A DNA stretch of 64,000 nt, taken from Xanthobacteraceae bacterium (GTDB lineage Bacteria > Pseudomonadota > Alphaproteobacteria > Rhizobiales > Xanthobacteraceae). A model generated the notes under the pieces. The model searched no databases. It saw only the letters and a program-made list of their open reading frames with translations, and was not told where the DNA came from. Positions 28,810 through 37,444 of the stretch are shown piece after piece. Positions within the stretch are counted from its first letter, which is position 1. Each line of letters opens with the position of its first letter. Where the stretch lies: NCBI GenBank assembly GCA_029239875.1, contig JARBUD010000001.1, positions 124,001-188,000 on the forward strand. The letters run 5' to 3'. The position numbers were made by a program, and so were the translations under genes.

Positions 28810-28832
28810 GGGCCGGCACCCGGTGCCGGCCC
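28810..28832 (-). terminator. strong hairpin between tctC and tctB
   Basis: The 10-bp arms GGCCGGCACC and GGTGCCGGCC are separated by one base and flanked by a further G-C pair. It follows the tctC stop by 17 bp and precedes tctB. As with the hairpin at 5668-5693, it sits directly behind the binding-protein gene and may raise its expression relative to the membrane components. Confidence 0.7.
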
Positions 28833-28849
28833 GCTGTGTCGGGACAGGG

Positions 28850-29842
28850 CTACTTGATCAGCCCGAGGGAGGTCATGAGCGTTTTGTAGTCGGCGTTGCG
28901 CTTGTCCATCTCGGCCTGGAAGTCCTTGCCGGCGAGATAGAGCGGCACCGCGTCGAAGCGCTGGAGATAGTTGGTCTTCCAGAGGTCGCTCGCCAGAGCC
29001 TGCTTGATGATGCCGGCCCAGTAGGCGACGACCTCGTCCGGCACGTCCTTCGGCATGACGAAGCCGCGCAGCTGCGTGATGGTCACGTCATAGCCGCTCT
29101 CGCGGATGGTCGGCACGTCCGGCAGCGCCGGGATGCGCTCCTTGGTGCTCACCGCGATGGCGCGCACCTTGCCGTCCTTGATCATCGGCAGCACTTCGCT
29201 GGGATTGCCGAACTGCACCTGGATGTGGCCACCGAGCAGGGCGGTCACCACCTCGCCATCGCCACCGAAGGGCACGATGTCGGCCTTGATGCCCATCGCG
29301 GTCTCCAGGCTCTTCGCCAGCAGCGCCGGGTCGGAGACGATGCCGGTGGTGCCGGAGACGATGCGGCCGGCCTTCTTCACGTCCGCCAGCGTCTTGAGCG
29401 GCGAATCCGCCTTCACCACCATGATGTACGGGTCTTCGGACACGGCCGCGAGCGGCTTGAAATCCTTGTAGGAGACTGGGCTCTGGCCGAGCAGCGGCGT
29501 GGTGAAGAAGCTCACGCCGATATTGGACCAGAGATAGGGGTCCTCGGTGCGCTTGGCGGCGTAGGTGTAGCCGACGGCGCCGCTGCCGCCGGTGCGGTTC
29601 TCGACCAGGAAGTTGGACTTGGTCAGCTTCAGCTTGGTGATGGTGTCGGCAAGCACGCGGGTGATGATGTCGCTGCCGCCGCCGGCCGATGAGGTGACGA
29701 CGATGGTGACGTCGCGCTCCGGCTCGAAGGCCTTGGCGGCGGGGCTCCAGCCTACGGTGGCGGCCAGAAGCGCCAGCGAGGCCACCAGGCCGGCGCGGGC
29801 CGGTGCGGAACGGTGAATCCGTGTCGATCGAATTGTCGGCAT
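28850..29842 (-). CDS. tctC: tripartite tricarboxylate transporter binding protein TctC
   Basis: A 330-residue periplasmic solute-binding protein of the Bug/TctC family. It has a long signal peptide (about residues 1-38, ending AAKA). The mature part includes VTIVVTSSAGGGSDIITRVLAD, VENRTGGSGAVGYTYAA and a C-terminal YLAGKDFQAEMDK, all as in the family. GGAGGAGAC precedes ATG 29842. It is the first gene of the operon and divergent from the GntR gene. Family members bind carboxylates; the ligand here is unknown. Confidence 0.93.
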   Translation of the reverse strand: MPTIRSTRIHRSAPARAGLVASLALLAATVGWSPAAKAFEPERDVTIVVTSSAGGGSDIITRVLADTITKLKLTKSNFLVENRTGGSGAVGYTYAAKRTEDPYLWSNIGVSFFTTPLLGQSPVSYKDFKPLAAVSEDPYIMVVKADSPLKTLADVKKAGRIVSGTTGIVSDPALLAKSLETAMGIKADIVPFGGDGEVVTALLGGHIQVQFGNPSEVLPMIKDGKVRAIAVSTKERIPALPDVPTIRESGYDVTITQLRGFVMPKDVPDEVVAYWAGIIKQALASDLWKTNYLQRFDAVPLYLAGKDFQAEMDKRNADYKTLMTSLGLIK

Positions 29843-29960
29843 TTGTCTCCTCCCATTGCGTAAATCTGGCCGTCGGCGCCGCATATGCGACCGCGCCGAG
29901 GCCTTTATTGGGATGCGTCAACGCGCTCTCCGGGCGCTAACCAAACGCCGCGCCGGCATA

Positions 29961-29972
29961 TTGTCAACACAA
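29961..29972. promoter_or_regulatory. putative GntR operator at the tctC promoter
   Basis: TTGTCAACACAA is a short dyad of the TTGT...ACAA type used by FCD-class GntR regulators. On the minus strand it includes TTGACA, a possible -35 element for tctC. Its core TGTCAACA recurs in inverted form at 30126-30133. The 333-bp divergent spacer (29843-30175) is otherwise AT-rich non-coding DNA. Confidence 0.5.
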
Positions 29973-30123
29973 AATTTTCCGACGAACCTTCCGAAAAATA
30001 GCCCTATATACATTGGAAATGCTCGATTTTATGCCATCGCCGCACCGTCACGAATTCTTCGTCCGGTCGAACCTAGGCGCAAAATCAATCGTGTGAACGG
30101 TAGATTGCCGACATCTCGGCATT

Positions 30124-30135
30124 ATTGTTGACACT
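30124..30135. promoter_or_regulatory. putative GntR operator and -35 element at the regulator promoter
   Basis: ATTGTTGACACT contains TGTTGACA, the exact reverse complement of the core at 29962-29969. TTGACA (30128-30133) can be a -35 element, with a weak AAGTTT 17 bp further on as the -10. The site lies about 40 bp before the GntR start codon, which fits autoregulation. Confidence 0.45.
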
Positions 30136-30175
30136 GGCATCGGCTTGAGCAAGTTTGGCGGCCGAGGAGCGACAC

Positions 30176-30892
30176 ATGCCCAATCCCCAGATGCTCTATG
30201 ACGCCGAAGCTGCCGCCGCCTCGTCGATCGCGGACAAGATCTATCGCGAGCTTGAGAACACGATTATCGACGGCGGCCTGGAGCCGGGTGACCGCATCAA
30301 CGAGAAGGCGCTCGCCGACCAGCGCGGCATCAGCCGCGGCCCGGTGCGCGAGGCCTGCCGCCGGCTGGAGGAAGCCGGGCTCGTCGAATTCAAGGCCAAT
30401 CGCGGCTTCTTCGTGCGCGTGCTCGACCTGCAGGACGTGCTGGAGATCTACGACGTGCGCGCCGCGCTGTTCTCCCATGCCGGGCGCATCCTGGCGCGGC
30501 GCATCAACCGCGAGCAGATCGCCGAGCTGGCGGACATGCATGTGCAGATGGAGGCCGCGGTGGCCGCGGGCGAGGCGGACCGGTTCTACGTGCTGAACCG
30601 GCGCTTCCACTCGCGCATCATGGCGTTCACGCGCAACAAGCACCTCGCCAGCATCTACGAGAATCTCGACCGCGAGCTGCACATCTGGCGCAAGCGCGCC
30701 CTCATCCTCGACGGCAATGTGCGGGCGTCATCGGCCGAGCACGCGCTGATCCTCGAAGTGCTGAGGAACGGCAATCCCTCGCGCATCGCCGAGGTGCTGC
30801 GCGACCACAGCCTCGCCGGGCGCAACCGGCTGCTGCGCACCATGCCGGAGCAGATCGCGCGCTTCGAGGGCGTCTGGGACCACGAGGACTGA
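30176..30892 (+). CDS. GntR-family regulator (FadR/FCD subfamily)
   Basis: A 238-residue regulator with a winged helix-turn-helix (about residues 22-85; KIYRELENTIIDGGLEPGDR, RGISRGPVREACRRLEEAGL) and an FCD ligand domain (YDVRAALFSHAGRILA; FYVLNRRFHSRIMAFTRNKHL; LRDHSLAGRNRL). The FCD metal/ligand residues Asp and His are present. ATG 30176 follows GAGGAG. It is divergent from the tct transporter and directly upstream of the catabolic genes at 30965-33588, so it probably controls both and senses an organic acid. Confidence 0.92.
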   Translation: MPNPQMLYDAEAAAASSIADKIYRELENTIIDGGLEPGDRINEKALADQRGISRGPVREACRRLEEAGLVEFKANRGFFVRVLDLQDVLEIYDVRAALFSHAGRILARRINREQIAELADMHVQMEAAVAAGEADRFYVLNRRFHSRIMAFTRNKHLASIYENLDRELHIWRKRALILDGNVRASSAEHALILEVLRNGNPSRIAEVLRDHSLAGRNRLLRTMPEQIARFEGVWDHED

Positions 30893-30964
30893 CGCCGCAA
30901 GGACTGACGCCGTGTCATCGGCGTCGCGGCTTCGACAGGAAACATCCAAGGAAAGAATCGGAAC

Positions 30965-31969
30965 ATGCGTACCCAGGACGGCAAGCCCATCGTCGCGATC
31001 TCCAACGGCGATCCGAGCGGCATCGGCCCGGAGATCGCCCTCAAGGCGATGGTGAGCGAAGAGGTCCGGCAGGCCGCCGCGCCGATCATCGTCGGCAGCC
31101 CCGAGGTCTATGAGCGCGACCTGAAGCTCGCCGGCGCGCCGCTGACGATCCGGCTGCTCTCCAGTCCCTCCGAGGCCACCGGCGCGCCGGGCACGGTGGA
31201 GATACTGCCCTTCGACAGGCTCGACCTGTCGCAGTGCCCGCGCGGCGAGGTTTCGGCCGAGGCCGGCCGCTACAGCGGCGCCAGCATCGCCCACGCCATC
31301 AGCCTCGGCATGGCCGGCGAGGCCCACGCGGTCGTCGTCTCGCCCAACAACAAGCGGGCGATGAAGGATGGCGGCCACGAGCACACCGGCTTCGAGGAGA
31401 TCTCGCGCCACTACACCGGCGCCAAGCGCTCGATCCAGATCCTCATGGGCCGCAAGTACAACCTCGCCCGCGTCACCAACCACGTGCCGCTGCGCCAGGT
31501 CTCCGACATCTGTACCCGCGAGCGCGTGCTCACCCAGATCAAGGTGCTGAAGGACAGCCTCGCCATGGTCGGCCTGCCCGACCCGGTGATCGGCGTCTCC
31601 GGGCTCAACCCGCACAATGGCGAGCACGGGCTGATGGGCACCGAGGAGATGACCGACATCGGGCCGGCCTGCGACGACGCCCGCGCCGAGGGCATCAAGG
31701 TGATCGGCCCGATCCCGGCCGACACAGTGTTCGTCGACATCGACAAGCTCGGCCTCGACATCGTGCTGTCGATGTATCACGACCACGGCAATTCCGGCAT
31801 CAAGATCCTGGAGTTCGGCCATCTCGTGAACTTCATCGGCGGCCTGCCGATCCCGGTGTTCACCGTCTCGCACGGCACCGCCTTCGACATCGCCGGCAAG
31901 GGCATCGCCGGCTCCACCAATATGGAGCTGTCGATCATCGCGGCGGCCAAGAGCATGCGGGCGTTGTGA
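30965..31969 (+). CDS. PdxA-like dehydrogenase (PdxA2 type)
   Basis: A 334-residue NAD-dependent dehydrogenase of the 4-hydroxythreonine-4-phosphate dehydrogenase family. GDPSGIGPEIALKAM, the metal-binding GLNPHNGEHG and YHDHGNSGIKI are visible; the last is DQGL/HDQG in true PdxA, so this is a paralogous class. PdxA2-type enzymes usually oxidise 4-phospho-threonate or -erythronate made by an OtnK-type kinase, or dihydrodiols (TphB-type). No such kinase or dioxygenase is in the window. It is the first enzyme gene after the GntR regulator. Confidence 0.88.
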   Translation: MRTQDGKPIVAISNGDPSGIGPEIALKAMVSEEVRQAAAPIIVGSPEVYERDLKLAGAPLTIRLLSSPSEATGAPGTVEILPFDRLDLSQCPRGEVSAEAGRYSGASIAHAISLGMAGEAHAVVVSPNNKRAMKDGGHEHTGFEEISRHYTGAKRSIQILMGRKYNLARVTNHVPLRQVSDICTRERVLTQIKVLKDSLAMVGLPDPVIGVSGLNPHNGEHGLMGTEEMTDIGPACDDARAEGIKVIGPIPADTVFVDIDKLGLDIVLSMYHDHGNSGIKILEFGHLVNFIGGLPIPVFTVSHGTAFDIAGKGIAGSTNMELSIIAAAKSMRAL

Positions 31970-31973
31970 GCCG

Positions 31974-32924
31974 ATGCTGCGCATAGGAGAGCAGATCTAC
32001 GGCGCGGGCGTCGTCCATGTGGCGGCCTACGCCACCACGCCGCACGACCCGCTGGTGACCACCGAGCGGCTGCTGCGGGACCCAAACCTCGCGGCCGTCG
32101 AGGGCGCCTGGGCGCTGGACGCGGACGGCATGGCCGCCCTGCGCGACGGCTTCGCCTGGTCCGGCGTGGACGCGGTGATGGTGGTCGGCGGCATGATGCG
32201 CCGCAAGGGCATCGACCCGAGCGCGGCCGATCCCGAGGCTCGCGCGGCAGCGGTGGCGGAGCTGAAGAAGCTCGTCGAGACCGCCGCCGGCCTCGGCTGC
32301 CGGATGATGCTGCTCTGCTCCGGCCCCGACACCGCGCCCGACCAGCGCGCCGCCGCCATCGACCGGCTCGCCGGCGTGCTGAAGGAATTGTGCGCCCATG
32401 CGAAGGCAGTGCGTCCGCACGATCCGCTCTGGCTGACCTTCGAGCATTTCGACCGCGAGCTCGACCAGAAGCGCCTGCTCGGCCCGACGGTCGAAGCCGC
32501 CGCGCTGGTCGAGCGCGTGCGTCGCACGCACGCCAATATCGGCCTCACCCTCGACCTCAGCCATATCGTGCAGCTCGGCGAGGACATCGCCGGCGCCGTG
32601 GCAGCGGCGCGCGAGGTGACGATCCACGCCCATGTCGCCAATTGCGGCCTCGACCGCGCGGTGCCGGCGACCTTCGGCGATTCGCATTGCCGCTTCGGCG
32701 CGCCGGGCGGGGCGGTCGGCGTCGACGACGTCGTGACCTTCCTCGACGCGCTGGTGCGCAACGGCTACGGGACGCGTCCACTGGCGACGCGCGTGCCGCT
32801 GATCAGCGTCGAGATGAAGACGCCGGAAGGCGAGACGCCGGAACTCGCCATCGCCGGCGGGCTGCGCATGCTGCACCGTGCCGCCGCCATCGCCGATGCC
32901 GCGCTCCGACGGACGGGGGAATGA
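31974..32924 (+). CDS. TIM-barrel isomerase/epimerase-like protein
   Basis: A 316-residue protein of the xylose-isomerase-like TIM-barrel superfamily. Metal-site-like residues are in LTFEHFDRE (Glu), LTLDLSHIVQLGED (Asp/His), IHAHVANCG (His) and VEMKTPEG (Glu). It starts 4 bp after the PdxA-like gene and ends just before the racemase-like gene, so all three are co-transcribed. The substrate is unknown; the family isomerises hydroxy-ketones or sugar acids. Confidence 0.85.
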   Translation: MLRIGEQIYGAGVVHVAAYATTPHDPLVTTERLLRDPNLAAVEGAWALDADGMAALRDGFAWSGVDAVMVVGGMMRRKGIDPSAADPEARAAAVAELKKLVETAAGLGCRMMLLCSGPDTAPDQRAAAIDRLAGVLKELCAHAKAVRPHDPLWLTFEHFDRELDQKRLLGPTVEAAALVERVRRTHANIGLTLDLSHIVQLGEDIAGAVAAAREVTIHAHVANCGLDRAVPATFGDSHCRFGAPGGAVGVDDVVTFLDALVRNGYGTRPLATRVPLISVEMKTPEGETPELAIAGGLRMLHRAAAIADAALRRTGE

Positions 32925-32925
32925 C

Positions 32926-33588
32926 ATGGCGCCGAGAATTGCCCTGATCCACGCGGTGGAAGTCGCCATCGCGCCGATCACCTCCGCCTTCGCCCGGTTC
33001 TGGCCGGAGGCGCGCTGCACCAACCTGTTCGACGACAGCCTCTCGCCGGACCGCGCCGCCGAGGGCGATCTCACCCCGCGCATGACGAAGCGCATCAACA
33101 TGCTGGCGGACTATGCCGCGCTGACCGGCGCCGACGGCATCCTCTTCACCTGCTCGGCCTTCGGGCCGGCGATCGAGGAGGCGGCGCGCCGCCTGCCCAT
33201 CCCCGTGCTGAAGCCGAACGAGGCGATGTTCGACCAGGCGCTCGCCGCCGGAAGGCGCATCGGCATGCTCGCGACCTTCGGCCCTGCGGTGGCGACCATG
33301 GAGGCCGAGTTCCGCGAGGCCGCGCAGGCCGCCGGCTCGGATGCCGAGCTGGAGACGGTGCTGGTCGCAGGCGCCATGGACGCGCTCAAGAGCGGCGACG
33401 CCGAGACGCACAACCGGCTGGTGGCCGAGGCCGCGCCGAAGCTGCGCCATTGCGATGCGGTGCTGCTGGCGCATTTCTCCACCTCCCGCGCCAAGGCGGC
33501 GGTCGAGGATGCGCTCGGCTGGGAGGTACTGACCAGCCCCACCTCGGCCGTTACCGCAATTCGTAGCCGGATAAGCAAAGCGACCTGA
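32926..33588 (+). CDS. Asp/Glu/hydantoin racemase family protein
   Basis: A 220-residue cytosolic protein. The first catalytic cysteine is C76 in DGILFTCSAFGPAIEEAARR, which fits the family. The second site, normally a cysteine in a CT-like loop, reads LLAHFSTSRA (residues 180-189) with no cysteine; the nearest is C176, six residues earlier. It may therefore be a one-cysteine isomerase or decarboxylase (arylmalonate-decarboxylase-like chemistry) rather than a two-base racemase. It starts 1 bp after the isomerase stop codon and ends the operon. Confidence 0.85.
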   Translation: MAPRIALIHAVEVAIAPITSAFARFWPEARCTNLFDDSLSPDRAAEGDLTPRMTKRINMLADYAALTGADGILFTCSAFGPAIEEAARRLPIPVLKPNEAMFDQALAAGRRIGMLATFGPAVATMEAEFREAAQAAGSDAELETVLVAGAMDALKSGDAETHNRLVAEAAPKLRHCDAVLLAHFSTSRAKAAVEDALGWEVLTSPTSAVTAIRSRISKAT

Positions 33589-33596
33589 TTGCCTTT

Positions 33597-33630
33597 GCCG
33601 GCCGGCACGGCGCTCACGCCGCAGGCCGGC
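33597..33630 (+). terminator. putative terminator hairpin after the racemase-family gene
   Basis: Arms GCCGGCC (33597-33603) and GGCCGGC (33624-33630) enclose a loop that itself pairs partly (GGCG/CGCC). It starts 8 bp after the operon stop. There is no T-run, so this is a weak call. Confidence 0.4.
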
Positions 33631-33695
33631 GCCCTTCCCTCCGGCCGCCAAATGGCCTAAGCGCGCGGCAACTCCCTCTCGGAACTCCCGCGCGC

Positions 33696-35318
<1,623 letters not shown>

Positions 35319-35402
35319 GCTTCCCCGCAGGGAACCCAAGCGGGTACGCTCCGGTTTTCTCATCTGGGCGGCGCCGGGCTGCCCGTGGTCGGAGGGGAGC
35401 CG

Positions 35403-35693
35403 ATGAACACCGCCAATCTGCAGATGGAAGGCACGCTGCTCGCGCTGGCGGCACTGTGCGAGGCGCTCAAGCGCAAGGGCATGCTGAGCGGCGAGGAGAT
35501 CGCCGAGGCGCTCACCTGCGCCGAGAAGGGCGCGTCGGCGCGCTCCTCCGGCCTCAGCGAGGCCAATGTGGAGGCGATCCGCTTCCCCATCCGCTTCCTG
35601 CGCCTCGCCATGCAGCGCGATGGCCAGGCGCTCGACTACGCCGCCATCGCTGCCGGCGTCGGCCGCACACGCGATCGCACCACCCCGCTCTAG
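35403..35693 (+). CDS. hypothetical protein, 96 residues
   Basis: A small soluble, helical, acidic-basic mixed protein starting MNTANLQMEGTLLALAALCE and with no signal or membrane segment. GGAGGGGAG precedes the start. Motifs are not recognised. It lies between the ABC-F gene and the trehalose-synthase-like gene, with its stop 22 bp before an EcfG promoter. A near-match EcfG promoter (GGAAC at 35331, N16, CGGT at 35352) lies upstream, with one mismatch in the second box, so it may also be stress-induced. Confidence 0.6.
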   Translation: MNTANLQMEGTLLALAALCEALKRKGMLSGEEIAEALTCAEKGASARSSGLSEANVEAIRFPIRFLRLAMQRDGQALDYAAIAAGVGRTRDRTTPL

Positions 35694-35715
35694 CGAAGGA
35701 CTGCGGCGGAGGGCG

Positions 35716-35741
35716 GGAACGCCTCCGGCGCCGAACGCGTT
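35716..35741 (+). promoter_or_regulatory. EcfG-type general stress promoter
   Basis: GGAAC (35716-35720), a 17-bp spacer, then CGTT (35738-35741), an exact match to the alphaproteobacterial EcfG sigma-factor consensus. It lies 34 bp before the GTG start of the trehalose-synthase-like gene. Confidence 0.85.
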
Positions 35742-35774
35742 GCGCTCTCGTTCCTTCCAGCGAGAGCCTCCAGC

Positions 35775-37439
35775 GTGATCCCCGACCTCTGGTACAAGAA
35801 CGCGATCGTCTACTGCCTCTCGGTCGAGAGCTTCATGGATTCGAACGGCGACGGGGTCGGCGATTTCCGCGGCCTCATGCGCCGGCTCGATTACCTGCAC
35901 GGCCTCGGAGTCACGGCGATCTGGCTGATGCCGTTCCAGGTCTCGCCCGGGCGCGACGACGGCTACGACGTTGCCGACTATTACGGCGTCGATCCGCGCT
36001 ACGGCACGCTCGGCGATTTCGTCGAGTTCACCCACGCCGCCAAGCAGCGCGGCATGCGGGTGCTGATCGACCTCGTGATCAACCACACCTCCGACCAGCA
36101 TCCCTGGTTCAAGTCGGCCCGCTCCGATCCCAACTCGCCCTATCGCGACTGGTATGTCTGGTCGAAGAAGAAGCCCAAGAACGCCCATGAGGGCATGGTC
36201 TTCCCCGGCGTGCAGAAGGCGACCTGGACCTATGACAGCGTCGCCAAGGCCTATTATTTCCACCGCTTCTACGAGTTCCAGCCCGACCTCAACACCGCCA
36301 ATCCGAGGGTGCAGTCGGAGATTCTGCGCATCATGGGATTCTGGCTGCAGCTCGGCGTGTCCGGCTTCCGCATGGATGCGGCGCCCTTCGTCATCGCCGA
36401 GAAGGGCCCGCATGTCGACGGCAAGCCGATCGAACACTTCAACATGCTCAGGGTCTTCCGCGAGTTCCTGCAATGGCGCTGCGGCGACAGCATCATCCTC
36501 GCCGAGGCGAACATCCTGCCCGAGGACGACAAGAAGTATTTCGGCGTCGACGGCGACCGCATGCACATGATGTTCAACTTCCAGGTCAACCAGTCGCTGT
36601 TCTATGCGCTGGCCGACGCCGATACGCGGCCGCTGGTGAGGGCGCTGAAGGCGACCCGGCCGGACTATGCCACGGCGCAATGGGGCATCTTCCTGCGCAA
36701 CCATGACGAGCTCGACCTCGGCCGGCTATCGGAACGCCAGCGGCAGAAGGTGTTCGACGCCTTCGGACCGGACAAGTCGATGCAGCTCTACAATCGCGGC
36801 ATACGCCGGCGGCTGGCGCCGATGCTGCAGAACGACCGCCGCCGGCTGGAGGTGGCCTACAGCCTGATGCTGTCACTGCCCGGCACGCCGGTGCTGCGCT
36901 ATGGCGACGAGATTGGCATGGGCGACAATCTCGATCTGCCCGAGCGCTACTGCGCGCGCACGCCCATGCAGTGGTCGAACGAGAAGCATGGCGGCTTCAG
37001 CCAGGCGCGGAAGACGGTGCTGCCGGTGATCTCCGAGGGCGGCTACGGCTACCAGGAGGTGAACGTCGCCGAGCAGCGGCGCGATCCGGAATCGCTGCTC
37101 AACTGGATGGAGCGGATGATCCGCACCCGGCAGGAGACGCCGGAGATCGGCTGGGGCGAGTTCGACATCGTCGATGTCGGCAACAAGGCGGTGCTGTGCC
37201 TGCGCTACACCTGGCGCAACAACGTCATGGTGCTGCTGCACAATTTCCACCCGGAAGGGGCGAGCATCAGCTTCCGGGCCCGCCCGCCCGAGGGCGAGCC
37301 GGACCAGCTGATCAATCTCCTGTCCGACGACCACAGCGAGGCGGACGAGAAGGGTCGCCACCACATCACACTGGAGCCCTACGGCTATCGCTGGTTCCGC
37401 GTCGGCAGCCTCGACTACGCCATCCGCCGCTCGGAATAG
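35775..37439 (+). CDS. GH13 trehalose-synthase-like alpha-amylase family enzyme
   Basis: A 554-residue cytosolic glycoside hydrolase family 13 protein. The catalytic triad is visible: nucleophile D201 (GFRMDAAPF), acid/base E244 (ILAEANIL) and D311 (LRNHDELDL). YDVADYYGVDPRYGTLGDF and LRYGDEIGMGDNL fit the TreS-type branch, which interconverts maltose and trehalose. No maltokinase domain is fused. The GTG start follows the EcfG promoter by 34 bp, in keeping with trehalose as a stress solute. Hydrolytic specificity cannot be excluded. Confidence 0.85.
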   Translation: MIPDLWYKNAIVYCLSVESFMDSNGDGVGDFRGLMRRLDYLHGLGVTAIWLMPFQVSPGRDDGYDVADYYGVDPRYGTLGDFVEFTHAAKQRGMRVLIDLVINHTSDQHPWFKSARSDPNSPYRDWYVWSKKKPKNAHEGMVFPGVQKATWTYDSVAKAYYFHRFYEFQPDLNTANPRVQSEILRIMGFWLQLGVSGFRMDAAPFVIAEKGPHVDGKPIEHFNMLRVFREFLQWRCGDSIILAEANILPEDDKKYFGVDGDRMHMMFNFQVNQSLFYALADADTRPLVRALKATRPDYATAQWGIFLRNHDELDLGRLSERQRQKVFDAFGPDKSMQLYNRGIRRRLAPMLQNDRRRLEVAYSLMLSLPGTPVLRYGDEIGMGDNLDLPERYCARTPMQWSNEKHGGFSQARKTVLPVISEGGYGYQEVNVAEQRRDPESLLNWMERMIRTRQETPEIGWGEFDIVDVGNKAVLCLRYTWRNNVMVLLHNFHPEGASISFRARPPEGEPDQLINLLSDDHSEADEKGRHHITLEPYGYRWFRVGSLDYAIRRSE

Positions 37440-37444
37440 GCCGC

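Noticed and set aside
30965-31969. PdxA-like gene as terephthalate dihydrodiol dehydrogenase (TphB) or as vitamin B6 PdxA
   Set aside because: No Rieske dioxygenase or decarboxylase genes accompany it, and the context is a catabolic transporter operon rather than ksgA/surA-type neighbours of true pdxA.
35331-35355. GGAAC-N16-CGGT as a fourth EcfG promoter
   Set aside because: The second box has one mismatch (CGGT for CGTT), so it is mentioned but not called as a feature.
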